Under the pieces are notes generated by a model. The model ran no database searches and had not been told where the DNA came from. It saw nothing but the letters and a program-made list of their open reading frames with translations. DNA of 64,000 nt, from assembly GCA_900548975.1 (NCBI GenBank), contig URMS01000002.1, positions 62,001 to 126,000 of the forward strand, written 5' to 3'. Position numbers and translations under genes: made by a program. Below, in pieces: positions 54,885-64,000 of the stretch. The first letter of the stretch is position 1, and each line of letters starts with the position of its first letter. The DNA is from an uncultured Porphyromonadaceae bacterium. GTDB lineage: Bacteria > Bacteroidota > Bacteroidia > Bacteroidales > Muribaculaceae.

Positions 54885-56692
54885 TTTTCCAGAGCCTGTG
54901 CGAATGCCTTGTCTATATCTTCCTGCGAAATAAAACGGAACGCCTTGACGCTGGCGCCTACCGAGAGCGGAAGTGCTCCCACACTTTGCGTGGCAGTCAC
55001 ATCGACAGCCGCGCCGTCTTTCGCTTTGCCGGTCCTGGATTTCCAGGATATCTCAGTGCCGAGCGAACCGCTGATACCGGCCTCGTGCACCACATAGCCT
55101 TTATAAAAAGGTATTTTGTGAACGAGAGTACCTCCGACACCGCCTTCGGCAAATTTTATCGACATTTTGGCGTCCCCTCCTTTATTGCCCGACACACTGG
55201 CCGAGCCACTAACAGAAGCATTGGCCTCGAAACCGCCCATCGCACTCCAGTCGTGACCGGTGGCAATGCCAAGATCGCTGAGACTGTAACTTTTACGCTC
55301 CACTTTGGCGCTCGATTTAAAAAAGTCGAGATCCACACTCAGCGAAACCCCGAAATCAGTGTCCTTTGCATCTTTTTCGTCCTTCATCTCCTTATCGGGA
55401 GAATATTTGGCAATATTCATTTTTTCGGATGCAGACAGGCTGAGTCCATCGACACTGACTCCCGCACTTACTTTAGCGCCTTCGCCCTTGTACGACGCCG
55501 ATATTTCCTTATCGTTCAATTTCATGCTTGCGCTTCCGTCGGAAATTTCCCTTTTAGCATTATCATCGCCACCAAAAGGCTTCAGTGTGCCTCCTTTATT
55601 GAATCCGGCCATAGTAGCCGACGCTTCGACCGATAAATTCTTTATATTTTTCACGAGGTCGGAAAAAGAATCGTCTTTTTCGGTGAGAGTAAGCATATCG
55701 ACCTCCGACCCGTCGGGAGAGATGGCGAAAACTTTGTGTTCGTCATCTGTGACCATAAGGTATTTCTTAGAGTCGGTATCGTAGTACATCTGTGGGATTA
55801 CACCATCGTTGGCAAAATATACCACAGCCTTGAGCATATTCATACGGTCGGGCGGTATATTATGCGACATTTCTTCCCATGCATTGGACCACTTCATCTT
55901 CACGGGCTGAAGCGGCGGCTGCGGCCTAAGAGCCACTGCATAGGCCTCGCGGCAGTCTTTTTCCCACTCCGACCATGGCTTTGCATCCTGGCCCATTGTT
56001 CCCCAGGGAATCGAGCGGGAATCGAGAAAGCCTTTTTTTGCCGTAGACAGACTTCCGAGGCGGTGACGCCCTGCAACGGCGCCTGAACCGAAATTCTTGC
56101 GGGTGTCGGCTGTCATCAGCCGTTCGGCAGTGTGAGTGCGGTCGAGAATCTCGGCACCCTCGCCCGTACGCCACCGGGCTTCGGCTGTGAGGCGGGCGGC
56201 ACGCTGTGCGGCCACAGCATCGGCAACGGCATATGCTGCATCGTAGATCTGCTGCCGGCGTATCCGATCGGCTTCACGACGGCGGTATTCCACCTCGCGG
56301 CGATGCTGCTCGTCGCGCTCGCGCTGCGCCCGCCGCTCATCGAGCCATGCGCGGTGCTGGGCGTCGTTATGATGCTTACGGGCTGTCGTCTGGGTCGAAC
56401 TCCGCCGTGGTGCCGGCTGTGGCGAATCGCAGGAGAACTGTATGCCTCCGCGCGGCTTTGCCGGTGCCGTCGAAGCATTACTCTGCTGTCGGGGCTGCCT
56501 GAGGTCGGGCTGCCATTCGCGGATACGCCGTATGTTTTCTTCGCATTCGCGGTTTATGCGCTCGATTTCGCGGCTCACATTCTCGTCTACGGCACGCGGA
56601 TGGCTATAGTAATTCCACTCGGCCTCGCTCACCTGGCCGATAGCAGGCAGTGCCAGTGCCGACAACACTGCCGCGGTAAATAGTGCTTTCAT
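54881..56692 (-). CDS. Exported protein with Arg-rich coiled coil and repetitive beta C-terminus
   Basis: The 603-residue protein has a signal peptide (residues 1-19), a helical Arg/Glu-rich coiled coil (about 30-190; for example RREVEYRRREADRIRRQQ), a middle domain and a C-terminal third of alternating short beta-strands rich in G, S, K and A (KVSAGVSVDGLSLSAS, FEANASVSGSASVSG). The last part resembles RHS- or barrel-like repeats only loosely. I do not recognise a family. It is the second gene of the operon, 5 bp after the first. Confidence 0.75.
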   Translation of the reverse strand: MKALFTAAVLSALALPAIGQVSEAEWNYYSHPRAVDENVSREIERINRECEENIRRIREWQPDLRQPRQQSNASTAPAKPRGGIQFSCDSPQPAPRRSSTQTTARKHHNDAQHRAWLDERRAQRERDEQHRREVEYRRREADRIRRQQIYDAAYAVADAVAAQRAARLTAEARWRTGEGAEILDRTHTAERLMTADTRKNFGSGAVAGRHRLGSLSTAKKGFLDSRSIPWGTMGQDAKPWSEWEKDCREAYAVALRPQPPLQPVKMKWSNAWEEMSHNIPPDRMNMLKAVVYFANDGVIPQMYYDTDSKKYLMVTDDEHKVFAISPDGSEVDMLTLTEKDDSFSDLVKNIKNLSVEASATMAGFNKGGTLKPFGGDDNAKREISDGSASMKLNDKEISASYKGEGAKVSAGVSVDGLSLSASEKMNIAKYSPDKEMKDEKDAKDTDFGVSLSVDLDFFKSSAKVERKSYSLSDLGIATGHDWSAMGGFEANASVSGSASVSGNKGGDAKMSIKFAEGGVGGTLVHKIPFYKGYVVHEAGISGSLGTEISWKSRTGKAKDGAAVDVTATQSVGALPLSVGASVKAFRFISQEDIDKAFAQALEK

Positions 56693-56697
56693 ATGCG

Positions 56698-58293
56698 TCA
56701 GAAAGTAAAGCGGCCGCCAACACCGAATGCAATATCGCCGCGGGCATCTGTATCGACAACGGGCGATACCGACAGCGTTGCCTTGCGCTGCAGCCTTGTC
56801 ATATTCTCGCGGTTGAACTCGCTGTATGCCTTATTTCGCTTGCCGATACGGTGTGTGGATATAAGCCACGGAGCAATCCATGCGGCTTCAGATCCGATAA
56901 GGGCGAGAATGACGCCTCCTATCAGTTTGCCGTTGTTCACCTTTCTTGAGCCGTCCGACTCATAGATATCATTACCATTGGCATCTTTTTCATTGCACCC
57001 GGCTATCATTATTATACCGCCTGTGAGCATGCCGATAGAGGCGACCTCGCTGCCTATGACCGACCACAGATATTTGGGGTTATAGCAGGAATACTGGCGG
57101 TTTATGGCCTCGATGCGGTCGCGTGCCTCCTTGTCGCCGAAACCGTAGATATGACCCTTGGCATCGACAAACGAAATACCGTCTTTGGCCTCCCAGCGAA
57201 CATAGCTGATGCGTCTGTCGACATTCGGCCGGGGCGTATAGCCGCTATTGTTGACATCCAGCCAATAATCGAAGAACTGTGCGTTGGCCGTCATGAGGTC
57301 GGGTGCTGTCTGGTCGAGAGTCAGATTGAGGGCCGCTACATGTTTCGATATATTGGCCGTCAGCGAGATAAGGGCGTCGAGAAGACCGGCGGTAAGCTCG
57401 GTGGCAGCTGTAGCCGCCAGTTTGTTGCCGGTACTCGATTTAGACGATGCGATACTTGCATGCATATTCGCCCGGAACTGGCGCGTAGACTGAAAACCGC
57501 TCTCGGCAAAACTCGAATCGCCGACCTTGAGTTTTTCGCTGCCGAACGACATCTCCAGATGTCCGTCGGTACCTCCGAGATACTGAGTGGTGAACAGTCC
57601 GTAAAGGTCACCACTGTTCCGCGGTGTGAGATTGCCTATCTTCTCGGCATACACACCGTAGTTTTCGAGCGAGTTTATGCGGAGAATATTCCACGGAAGA
57701 TAGTCGACCTCGCCGGTACTCTTGAAGTCGTAGGTAGCCCAGTACCCTCTGATTTTATCAATATACGGCACAGGATTGATAACATCGTCGTAGTCTTCGG
57801 TCATTTTAGCGATAACTTCGGCATACGGGTTGTCGGGAAAAGAATGGGAAAGAGCGTCGAACTCCGCAAGAACATCTTTGAGAGACTCGGTATCGGCCGT
57901 ATAGGCAAAAACATGAGCCAAAGCCTCGTAAGCAGTGGGAAGTGCAGCAGAATCGGCAAGCACGATCACGGTATTGCATACCGACAGAAGCGAATCGACA
58001 TTCTCAGCCTCTGTGAGTGCTGCCATACGATCGATATAAGCACCGGAAAGGGAGTCGCGGTCGAAACCTGCCGGCAGCGACCTGATATACGCGGCGGCTT
58101 CCGATGCCGGCTGCGGTGCGAACACCATCGAATCGAGAGAAACGACTGAGGCAAGCGAATCGGCCCGCGACATCACCTGCTCTACAGTAGGGATAACAGG
58201 CTTACGGGCCTTGCGGCGACGGCGACTCTGAGCGTCGGCACACACACTAACGGCCAACAGCAACACCAGTACTAATGCAAAGATTTTTTTCAT
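56698..58293 (-). CDS. Exported protein with two C-terminal membrane segments, unknown function
   Basis: The 531-residue protein has a signal peptide (MKKIFALVLVLLLAVSVCADA), a basic stretch SRRRRKARKP, a helical region to about residue 340 and two hydrophobic segments near the C-terminus (IGMLTGGIIMIAGC and GKLIGGVILALIGSEAAWIAPWL) separated by a short polar loop. That pattern suggests insertion in, or tethering to, a membrane. No family is recognised. It is the first gene of the three-gene operon. Confidence 0.72.
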   Translation of the reverse strand: MKKIFALVLVLLLAVSVCADAQSRRRRKARKPVIPTVEQVMSRADSLASVVSLDSMVFAPQPASEAAAYIRSLPAGFDRDSLSGAYIDRMAALTEAENVDSLLSVCNTVIVLADSAALPTAYEALAHVFAYTADTESLKDVLAEFDALSHSFPDNPYAEVIAKMTEDYDDVINPVPYIDKIRGYWATYDFKSTGEVDYLPWNILRINSLENYGVYAEKIGNLTPRNSGDLYGLFTTQYLGGTDGHLEMSFGSEKLKVGDSSFAESGFQSTRQFRANMHASIASSKSSTGNKLAATAATELTAGLLDALISLTANISKHVAALNLTLDQTAPDLMTANAQFFDYWLDVNNSGYTPRPNVDRRISYVRWEAKDGISFVDAKGHIYGFGDKEARDRIEAINRQYSCYNPKYLWSVIGSEVASIGMLTGGIIMIAGCNEKDANGNDIYESDGSRKVNNGKLIGGVILALIGSEAAWIAPWLISTHRIGKRNKAYSEFNRENMTRLQRKATLSVSPVVDTDARGDIAFGVGGRFTF

Positions 58294-58494
58294 AAGGAGA
58301 TTGGTTTAGGTTCCGATATCCTCCGCTCGGAAACGTGGACAATGAAAAGGCGCGAGGAAAGTATATCTGTTCTATCTGCAGTACAACTCCGCCCATTTAT
58401 ATCTTCAGAATCGCACTGCGAAGATAAAATGTCAATATCACCTTTTGTAAGTCGGCGAAAAAGCCATCTGGAAGCTTTTCTTCCGATTTTGCGT

Positions 58495-58526
58495 CAAAGA
58501 TAGTTAAATATGCCCTATATTCCAAC
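58495..58526 (-). promoter_or_regulatory. Promoter of the three-gene exported-protein operon
   Basis: GTTG (58523-58526), 20 bp, TATCTTTG (58495-58502) on the minus strand; one base off at -33. The leader would be about 200 nt. Nothing else is visible in 58294-58616. Confidence 0.5.
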
Positions 58527-58616
58527 TTTACAGCCACTTTTCCAAAATAAATCCTCGCGCACGCCTCCAAAAGCCATAAAACAGCCGGTTCAGGCCTCCT
58601 CCGAATACCGCATTTT

Positions 58617-58672
58617 ACACAGGAAAGTTCGGATTTGTGCGATTTTTCGCATTTTTCCGAACTTTCCTATGT
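58617..58672. repeat. 56-bp hairpin repeat, copy A, next to the DUF4143 gene
   Basis: ACACAGGAAAGTTCGGA and TCCGAACTTTCCTATGT form a 17-bp stem (one mismatch) around a loop that itself has GCGA / TCGC. Copy B at 60159-60214 differs by one base and has the same orientation. Confidence 0.9.
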
Positions 58673-58697
58673 ATAATAAGGTGGAACAACACCTACA

Positions 58698-60047
58698 CTA
58701 CTTAACCAAAGGAATCGCAGAGCCAAGCATCGTATACAGCTTGTCGAACCAGGCCGCAAGCGGAGACGGACTGCTTAGAAGGCCGCCATTGTACTGTAAA
58801 TTAAGGGCAGAAAATCGTACGCGATATTTAGGATCATATTTCTTATTATACTGAGCCAAACTATTTCCGCTTATATTTCCCTCAGCCTTGACTTCGATCG
58901 GAATAATATCTGTATCCCATTGCATCACGAACTCTACTTCGGCCGAAGCAGCCGACGTCCAATACGACGGAAGATCCTGTGCGAGCAATGGCATGAATGA
59001 TTCCAACACTGTGTTTTCGGCCAAAGCTCCTTTAAATTCCGTATAGTTTGCAGCCTTTGTATCCAGTATCACCGACGGCGGAAGACTGGCAAGACGACGC
59101 AAGAGTCCGCAATCGCAAGCATAGACCTTAAAAGCATCCGGCTCCCGATATGCCGACAAAGGCATCCCCGGTTTACTTATATCATAGATCCTATAAATCA
59201 TTCCGGCCTGTTCAAGCCACATCAGAGCATCTTCATAGTCCTTGGCCCGGGCGCCCGAACGTAATACTCTATAAACAAACTTACGGTTCTCCTTGGAATG
59301 TTGAGATGGCAGAGAATGCCATATTGCCTGAATACGTGGAATTTCTCTGGCATCGGCATATTTCGCAAAATCAAGTTCATAAAGATCCAGAATATCCTGA
59401 AGATTATTTTCAACTTCGGCTAAACCACGGTTATCCAGAAGAGCAACAACCGCTTCGGGCATCCCTCCGCACACCTGATAACGACGATACTCCAGCAAGA
59501 GCTTATTAAGTATGATTTCGGGGAGACGTTCTATTTTATCTAATCTCTCTATATAATCATATGTCGGCCTGTCGCTGGAATAGAGAAATTCCTTGAAAGT
59601 CACAGGAAACATTTTCATGACGTTCACCTTCCCGACCGGCACTGTCATTTTCTTTTTTTTCACAGCCACTCCGAGCAGCGATCCGGCGGCTATGATATGA
59701 TACCCGGGAGCATCATCACAGAAATACTTCAACGAATTAAGAGCCTCCTCGCACTCTTGTATTTCGTCGAATATTATAAGTGTACGGCCCGGCAATATCG
59801 GCTGCTCACAGTACAGCGTCAGTTCTTTGATTATTCTTGCAGGCTCTTTAGTATTTTGAAAAACGGATTTCAATTCAGGCTGGCGGTCGAAATCGAATTT
59901 TACACAATACTCGAAACATTCATGTCCGAACGTCTCCATGGCCCAGGTTTTGCCTATCTGACGGGCGCCTTTAAGAAGGATGGGTTTTCGTGTCGGGCTA
60001 TCTTTCCACTTTTTGAAACGTTCTATTATTTCTCTCTTAATTTCCAT
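58698..60047 (-). CDS. AAA+ ATPase with C-terminal DUF4143
   Basis: The 449-residue protein has Walker A KGARQIGKT, Walker B LIIFDEIQE, a sensor region HIIAAGSLLGVA and the C-terminal DUF4143 domain with a nuclease-like part (VEFVMQWDTDIIPIEVKAE), which recalls the E-x-K core of restriction-like folds. The start ATG at 60047 opens MEIKREIIERFKKW; the longer frame reads into the hairpin repeat. The function of such ATPases is unknown. The gene lies inside two nearly identical 56-bp hairpins, which suggests a mobile unit. Confidence 0.9.
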   Translation of the reverse strand: MEIKREIIERFKKWKDSPTRKPILLKGARQIGKTWAMETFGHECFEYCVKFDFDRQPELKSVFQNTKEPARIIKELTLYCEQPILPGRTLIIFDEIQECEEALNSLKYFCDDAPGYHIIAAGSLLGVAVKKKKMTVPVGKVNVMKMFPVTFKEFLYSSDRPTYDYIERLDKIERLPEIILNKLLLEYRRYQVCGGMPEAVVALLDNRGLAEVENNLQDILDLYELDFAKYADAREIPRIQAIWHSLPSQHSKENRKFVYRVLRSGARAKDYEDALMWLEQAGMIYRIYDISKPGMPLSAYREPDAFKVYACDCGLLRRLASLPPSVILDTKAANYTEFKGALAENTVLESFMPLLAQDLPSYWTSAASAEVEFVMQWDTDIIPIEVKAEGNISGNSLAQYNKKYDPKYRVRFSALNLQYNGGLLSSPSPLAAWFDKLYTMLGSAIPLVK

Positions 60048-60056
60048 AATCGCACT

Positions 60057-60106
60057 GCAAAGTTCGATTTTGTGTTCAAATCTACATTTTTCCGAACTTT
60101 CCTGTG
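60057..60106. repeat. Degenerate copy C of the hairpin repeat
   Basis: It carries AAAGTTCGATTTTGTG and CATTTTTCCGAACTTTCCTG, as in copies A and B, with a different loop and a decayed left end. It sits in the leader of the DUF4143 gene. Confidence 0.7.
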
Positions 60107-60158
60107 CAAATATAACAATTATCTGAGAATTTATGGCGATCAAAAGGACCAAAAACAC

Positions 60159-60214
60159 ACACAGGAAAGTTCGGATTTGTGCGATTTTTCGCATTTTTCC
60201 GAACTTTCCTGTGT
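60159..60214. repeat. 56-bp hairpin repeat, copy B
   Basis: ACACAGGAAAGTTCGGA pairs perfectly with TCCGAACTTTCCTGTGT (17 bp). One base differs from copy A 1.5 kb away. Confidence 0.9.
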
Positions 60215-60247
60215 TAAGGAGGTGCGTTCTATAATCCGGACCGACGG

Positions 60248-63157
60248 TTATCTTACATACACACGTACTGTGCGGATAGCGCCTATACGTACTATATAGA
60301 ACCCAGGAGCTACGGCGAGCGAGTAATCCGGCATTTCGGCGCTAAACGAACGGATACAGATGCCGGCATAATCGAATACCTCGACTCTGTCATCCTTGTC
60401 CAGACCACGAAATCCGATGAAGCCTCTGCTGCCGGTAACGACAACTGCTTCGTGCCCGACTTCCCCGATGCCGCTGGTACCTCTGACATCTATAGCCACG
60501 GTCTTTTCGGCCACGCGGCCGTTGGAAACGGCACGTAAGGCAAGCTCGGTATGCCCCTGGGCAAGCGGTGTCACGGTCAGGTGCCCGTCGCATATAGAAG
60601 CATCGGCCACCGAAGCATCGGGCGTCTTTATCAACGACACTTCAATCGCAGCCTTGTTCTGGTTCGCATCGCGATCGGCGACAAGGCGGCCGGAAGTAAT
60701 CTCGAAGTTGTCGGAAAGAGACAGTTCGATGTCTCCGAGCAATATCTCCGGCTCATACTTGTCGGGGAATACGGGCATACTCTGGAACCAGAAATAATTT
60801 CGCGGACGCAGCGTGCGAACTATCGTCCGGCTGTCGGCATCGTAGTAATGTATCCAGTTTTCCAAAGCTCCGTACCCGAAGCCCCGAAGTGCCGGCACTA
60901 TCAGCTCGCCGCTGCGGGCATCGTATCTCACAGCGCCATATAACGACTGGGCGTCCTGCTGTCCCTGAAGGAAATTGAACGATTCTGCGTCTGAAATATC
61001 GCTGTCGGTACTCCACCGGTAATAAGTCGATCCGATCTTCCACCAGAGGATATCGGCATCGGGCTGCGCGAACATAGACGACGGTCTCATAGTGCCTCCG
61101 CTGATACCCGACACCTTGAGTTCGCGCTCGACTTCGAGTGTAGCCGGGTTTATGCATACGAGCTTTTTCGCTGCGGCCATCCACACTTTGCCTCCAGAGG
61201 AAAGCACGACACTGGAGATATCGTCTTGTTCTATTGTCGTAATAAGCCTGTCGGTAGCCGCATCCAGCACATGCAGTCCTACTTTAAGCTGCATGGCGAA
61301 CACCCGGCCGCCTATGTACACCATAGGGCCGAATTCTTCGTCAGCATTCTGCACTTCCAGTATTTTCGGGCCTATGGTCATAGAGTTTAAATCTAAAGCC
61401 TGCAGACCTTTGTTTGTTCCAATATAGATTTTATCGGGCGAGACACCCACCATATCGCGGCCGTCACCGCCGTTTATATCGTCGAAAGAGCAGATGGTTT
61501 TGAGAGTACGGGCATCGGCCACCACAAGACGTCCGCCGCCGGGATTTGGATCGCCGCCGTCGGCTGCCTGTTTGGAACTTACGAAAAGTTTACCGGCAAA
61601 ATTTATGGCAAACTGCGATGTGCATCCGAAATTATTGCCGTCGTTTACCGCTTCGTACGGACGATAGACCATTTCATAGTCGGGACCTATGTAGTTGAGC
61701 GATCCATTGGTGTGGCCGAACCACTCCTCGTTGAGCATTATGGTGCCGTCGGTGAAATCGGTAATAGCGCACTCGGGTTCCTTCACGACCACATCGTAGG
61801 TGTGCGATATTTCGGAGCCGTCGGTAGTGGTAACTGTCACCTTGGTGCGTCCGGTCCGGTGAGCCACCAGCAAGGGGTATTCGTATACATTCCCGCCGAA
61901 TTCAGACACCACCGACGGGTCCTCGACCTCCACCTTTACTTTCCTGATATCGACATCGGCCGGAGAGAAGACCGGGCGCACGCCGAATACCTCCTTGTAC
62001 GGTATCACGATTTCATCCACGCCAAGTGTGAAATCCACAGCTTTGTTTTTAAGCCTGACGTTTACGACAAGAGTGTCGGTAATCTCTTTGTTCTCGCGAT
62101 AGACGGCAATTATGGTGTCGCGGCCCTCGGAAGCCGAGGAGCGGATTACACCGTTGTCGACCCATGCGAAATGTTGTTTCGACGTATACGACATTCCTTT
62201 CATGCTCGGGCAGGCAGGCTCGATATGCAGTGGAAGAGCCATCCTGCTGTCGGGAGACATCTCTATTTCGGATGGCTCGAAACGGATCGATTCTATATAT
62301 ATCGCCGGATTCCTTTTCAGAAGGCATGTGTTCGATTTCACCACAGCAGTTTCCGCACCGCTTATGAAATCGGCAGATATTTCCACTGTCGATTCCCACG
62401 GGCCGTTCTTGGGCTTCATCTGCCTTACGAGGCTTTTATCGGCATACTTCTGCAGGATGGTGCACATCGTCTTTGTACCGAGCGAGGTTGCGACATTCAT
62501 ATTCGATAATTTCACGTCGGCAGCGCTGCGGTTCGCTATGAAAGGAATGACAAGATACATTTCGCCGCAATGCGTCGTTTCGATTTCCTCGGGCAGATAG
62601 AGTGCGTTCTCGTCTTTGTTCTCGGGGCAGTAGAAGCACCACTCGAGAGGCAAAAAGGTGTTCTCCTCGCTCTGATAGGAGAGACAGTATACGCTGCCGT
62701 CGGAAATAGTTACATCCGGGTTCAAGGTACGCGACAGAGCCTCACCTCCTGTACATTCATACAGTTTCCAAAGGCTGGCATTGTTTTCGGATGCGGACTG
62801 GTCCTTGGCATCGAACACACCGTTGCCGTCGACATCAAAAGATACTGTTACCAGTCTGTCGCCCCCAAGCAGCTCGTCCTGTCGGATATCGAAATCTATT
62901 CTTGCATATTCAGCCGAGATATCGGCAAGAGCCTCGCGGATGTTCCGGCGCCCATCCCATCTCACACCGAACACAAGATTCTCGGGGCCGAATGTGGTAC
63001 TGTTCCACTGCACTACAAAAGCGGCCCGGGAGGAGCCTTCGCCACCCCATACGCGGATTTTGTCGAAATCGACACTTCTGGCTACGCCATATGCTGCGCA
63101 GGCATCCTCAAACGACATTGACAGAGCCAAAACAATTAACAGAATCAGTTTTTTCAT
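60248..63157 (-). CDS. Secreted BtuG-like beta-propeller protein under B12 riboswitch control
   Basis: The 969-residue protein has a signal peptide (MKKLILLIVLALSMSFEDACA), an N-terminal beta domain, Ig-like segments (about residues 300-500), a DUF5074/BtuG-like beta-propeller (about 520-830; FAINFAGKLFVSSKQ, VGVSPDKIYIGTNKGLQALD) and a C-terminal module like a type IX secretion sorting domain (FDYAGICIRSF, GFYIVRIG). BtuG of Bacteroides is a surface propeller that captures cobalamin for BtuB. The riboswitch upstream supports a B12 role. It is larger than BtuG and not a lipoprotein. I start it at 63157, not 63250, because that gives the signal peptide. Confidence 0.78.
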   Translation of the reverse strand: MKKLILLIVLALSMSFEDACAAYGVARSVDFDKIRVWGGEGSSRAAFVVQWNSTTFGPENLVFGVRWDGRRNIREALADISAEYARIDFDIRQDELLGGDRLVTVSFDVDGNGVFDAKDQSASENNASLWKLYECTGGEALSRTLNPDVTISDGSVYCLSYQSEENTFLPLEWCFYCPENKDENALYLPEEIETTHCGEMYLVIPFIANRSAADVKLSNMNVATSLGTKTMCTILQKYADKSLVRQMKPKNGPWESTVEISADFISGAETAVVKSNTCLLKRNPAIYIESIRFEPSEIEMSPDSRMALPLHIEPACPSMKGMSYTSKQHFAWVDNGVIRSSASEGRDTIIAVYRENKEITDTLVVNVRLKNKAVDFTLGVDEIVIPYKEVFGVRPVFSPADVDIRKVKVEVEDPSVVSEFGGNVYEYPLLVAHRTGRTKVTVTTTDGSEISHTYDVVVKEPECAITDFTDGTIMLNEEWFGHTNGSLNYIGPDYEMVYRPYEAVNDGNNFGCTSQFAINFAGKLFVSSKQAADGGDPNPGGGRLVVADARTLKTICSFDDINGGDGRDMVGVSPDKIYIGTNKGLQALDLNSMTIGPKILEVQNADEEFGPMVYIGGRVFAMQLKVGLHVLDAATDRLITTIEQDDISSVVLSSGGKVWMAAAKKLVCINPATLEVERELKVSGISGGTMRPSSMFAQPDADILWWKIGSTYYRWSTDSDISDAESFNFLQGQQDAQSLYGAVRYDARSGELIVPALRGFGYGALENWIHYYDADSRTIVRTLRPRNYFWFQSMPVFPDKYEPEILLGDIELSLSDNFEITSGRLVADRDANQNKAAIEVSLIKTPDASVADASICDGHLTVTPLAQGHTELALRAVSNGRVAEKTVAIDVRGTSGIGEVGHEAVVVTGSRGFIGFRGLDKDDRVEVFDYAGICIRSFSAEMPDYSLAVAPGFYIVRIGAIRTVRVYVR

Positions 63158-63299
63158 TACAGATATTTGGGTTATATGATATTGGTCCGGCGATGAATAT
63201 ATGGTCAGAACGCCGGCAATATCAGGCTGATAGCCCTCAAATATCCGCACAGACGCCCTGCGGCGCCTGCAAAATGCCCTGACCTAATTCCTCGTAGAT

Positions 63300-63476
63300 T
63301 CAGACAGTATGTACACGGCAGGCCAGGTATTCTGACTTATTCCGCAACGCCCGAAATCGCCTTCCCGAATCGCTTCAGTGACGTGTATGACTTCGGACCG
63401 GCCTTACGGCCGCGGAAATTACAGCAGCGGGTCTGTCGGGGAGTCACACCCCTGTTCCCTGATTCCTTCCGTAATT
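63300..63476 (-). promoter_or_regulatory. Cobalamin riboswitch
   Basis: On the minus strand the conserved parts occur in order: AGGGAACAGGGGTGTGACTC, then GACAGACCCGCTGCTGT (core of P3-P6), a GAAGGCG stretch and the B12-box-like AGTCAGAATACCTGGCCTG. It lies about 140 nt before the start codon of the BtuG-like gene, so B12 should repress that gene. GC-rich inverted segments at about 63250-63275 could be the expression platform. Ends are approximate. Confidence 0.9.
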
Positions 63477-63491
63477 TGTATTTTTCTTCTG

Positions 63492-63521
63492 CAAAGTTAA
63501 GTGTTTTTCCTTTTCGTCAAA
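63492..63521 (-). promoter_or_regulatory. Promoter of the riboswitch transcript
   Basis: TTTG (63518-63521), 18 bp, TAACTTTG (63492-63499) on the minus strand. The predicted start is near 63487, just before the riboswitch. Confidence 0.6.
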
Positions 63522-63594
63522 GCCCGCACGCAAAAAAAGCGCCGGGCGGGGTGGGTACCGTCCGGCGCCTGGTGTATGTAGGATTAGATTAGAA

Positions 63595-64000
<406 letters not shown>

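Noticed and set aside
63300..63476. Plus-strand small gene in the region between rpoC and the BtuG-like gene
   Set aside because: A 69-codon frame exists at 63383-63592, but it lies over the conserved riboswitch core and has no family features.

Overview
The window is a chromosomal segment of a Bacteroidales bacterium, most likely of the Muribaculaceae type. The evidence is the Bacteroidetes promoter signature (TTTG, 18-20 bp, then TAnnTTTG) before many genes, the rpsF-rpsR-rplI and rpmB-rpmG-DUF4295 blocks, a GldH lipoprotein, the zapA-(6S-like RNA)-rny order, a C-terminal sorting-like domain on a secreted protein, and GC-rich coding regions separated by AT-richer islands. The family is inferred; no 16S gene is present.

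Layout. 1-5.65 kb (-): a TolC-type channel, periplasmic adaptor, ABC ATPase and MacB/FtsX permease (cut by the left edge), divergent from a two-component pair (5.78-7.33 kb, +). 7.3-10.7 kb (-): YchF, a four-helix-bundle (S23) gene inside purine-rich inverted repeats, and EttA. 10.7-15.15 kb: a repeat island. Two long direct repeats full of palindromes flank one AT-rich gene for a secreted WG-repeat/TPR-like protein. 15.15-20.85 kb (-): an AcrAB-OprM type RND pump, then a 750-residue RING-like/TerD-like protein (20.96-23.2 kb). 23.5-27 kb (-): ribosomal proteins bS6, bS18 and bL9, a glycosyltransferase and a B12-type radical SAM protein. 27.2-29.3 kb (+): MATE transporter and HAD phosphatase, then two identical tRNA-Asn genes.

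29.7-38.3 kb (+) is a long run of housekeeping genes: a ZapB-like coiled coil, ZapA, a 6S-like RNA, RNase Y, RicT/PSP1, GldH, HAD, M24 peptidase, CCA-adding enzyme and GH130. 38.35-43.87 kb (+) looks like one operon in which three nonulosonate (legionaminate/sialate type) sugar genes precede obgE, prmC and recX. 43.9-48 kb (-) holds two alpha/beta hydrolases, bL28, bL33, DUF4295 and an AraC regulator. 48-54 kb holds rsgA, an empty purine-repeat hairpin, a TSCPD protein, tRNA-Leu, a GH172 lipoprotein and a biotin-dependent carboxylase subunit.

54.1-58.3 kb (-) is an uncharacterised operon of three exported proteins. 58.6-60.2 kb is a DUF4143 ATPase gene bracketed by two nearly identical 56-bp hairpins. 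60.2-63.5 kb (-) is a large secreted protein with a BtuG-like beta-propeller behind a cobalamin riboswitch, which points to vitamin B12 capture at the cell surface. The window ends in the 3' part of rpoC (-).

The most unusual items are the hairpin-bracketed DUF4143 gene, the repeat-bracketed WG-repeat gene, the S23 cassette with its empty counterpart 40 kb away, the three-gene exported operon, the RING-TerD protein and the riboswitch-controlled BtuG-like protein.
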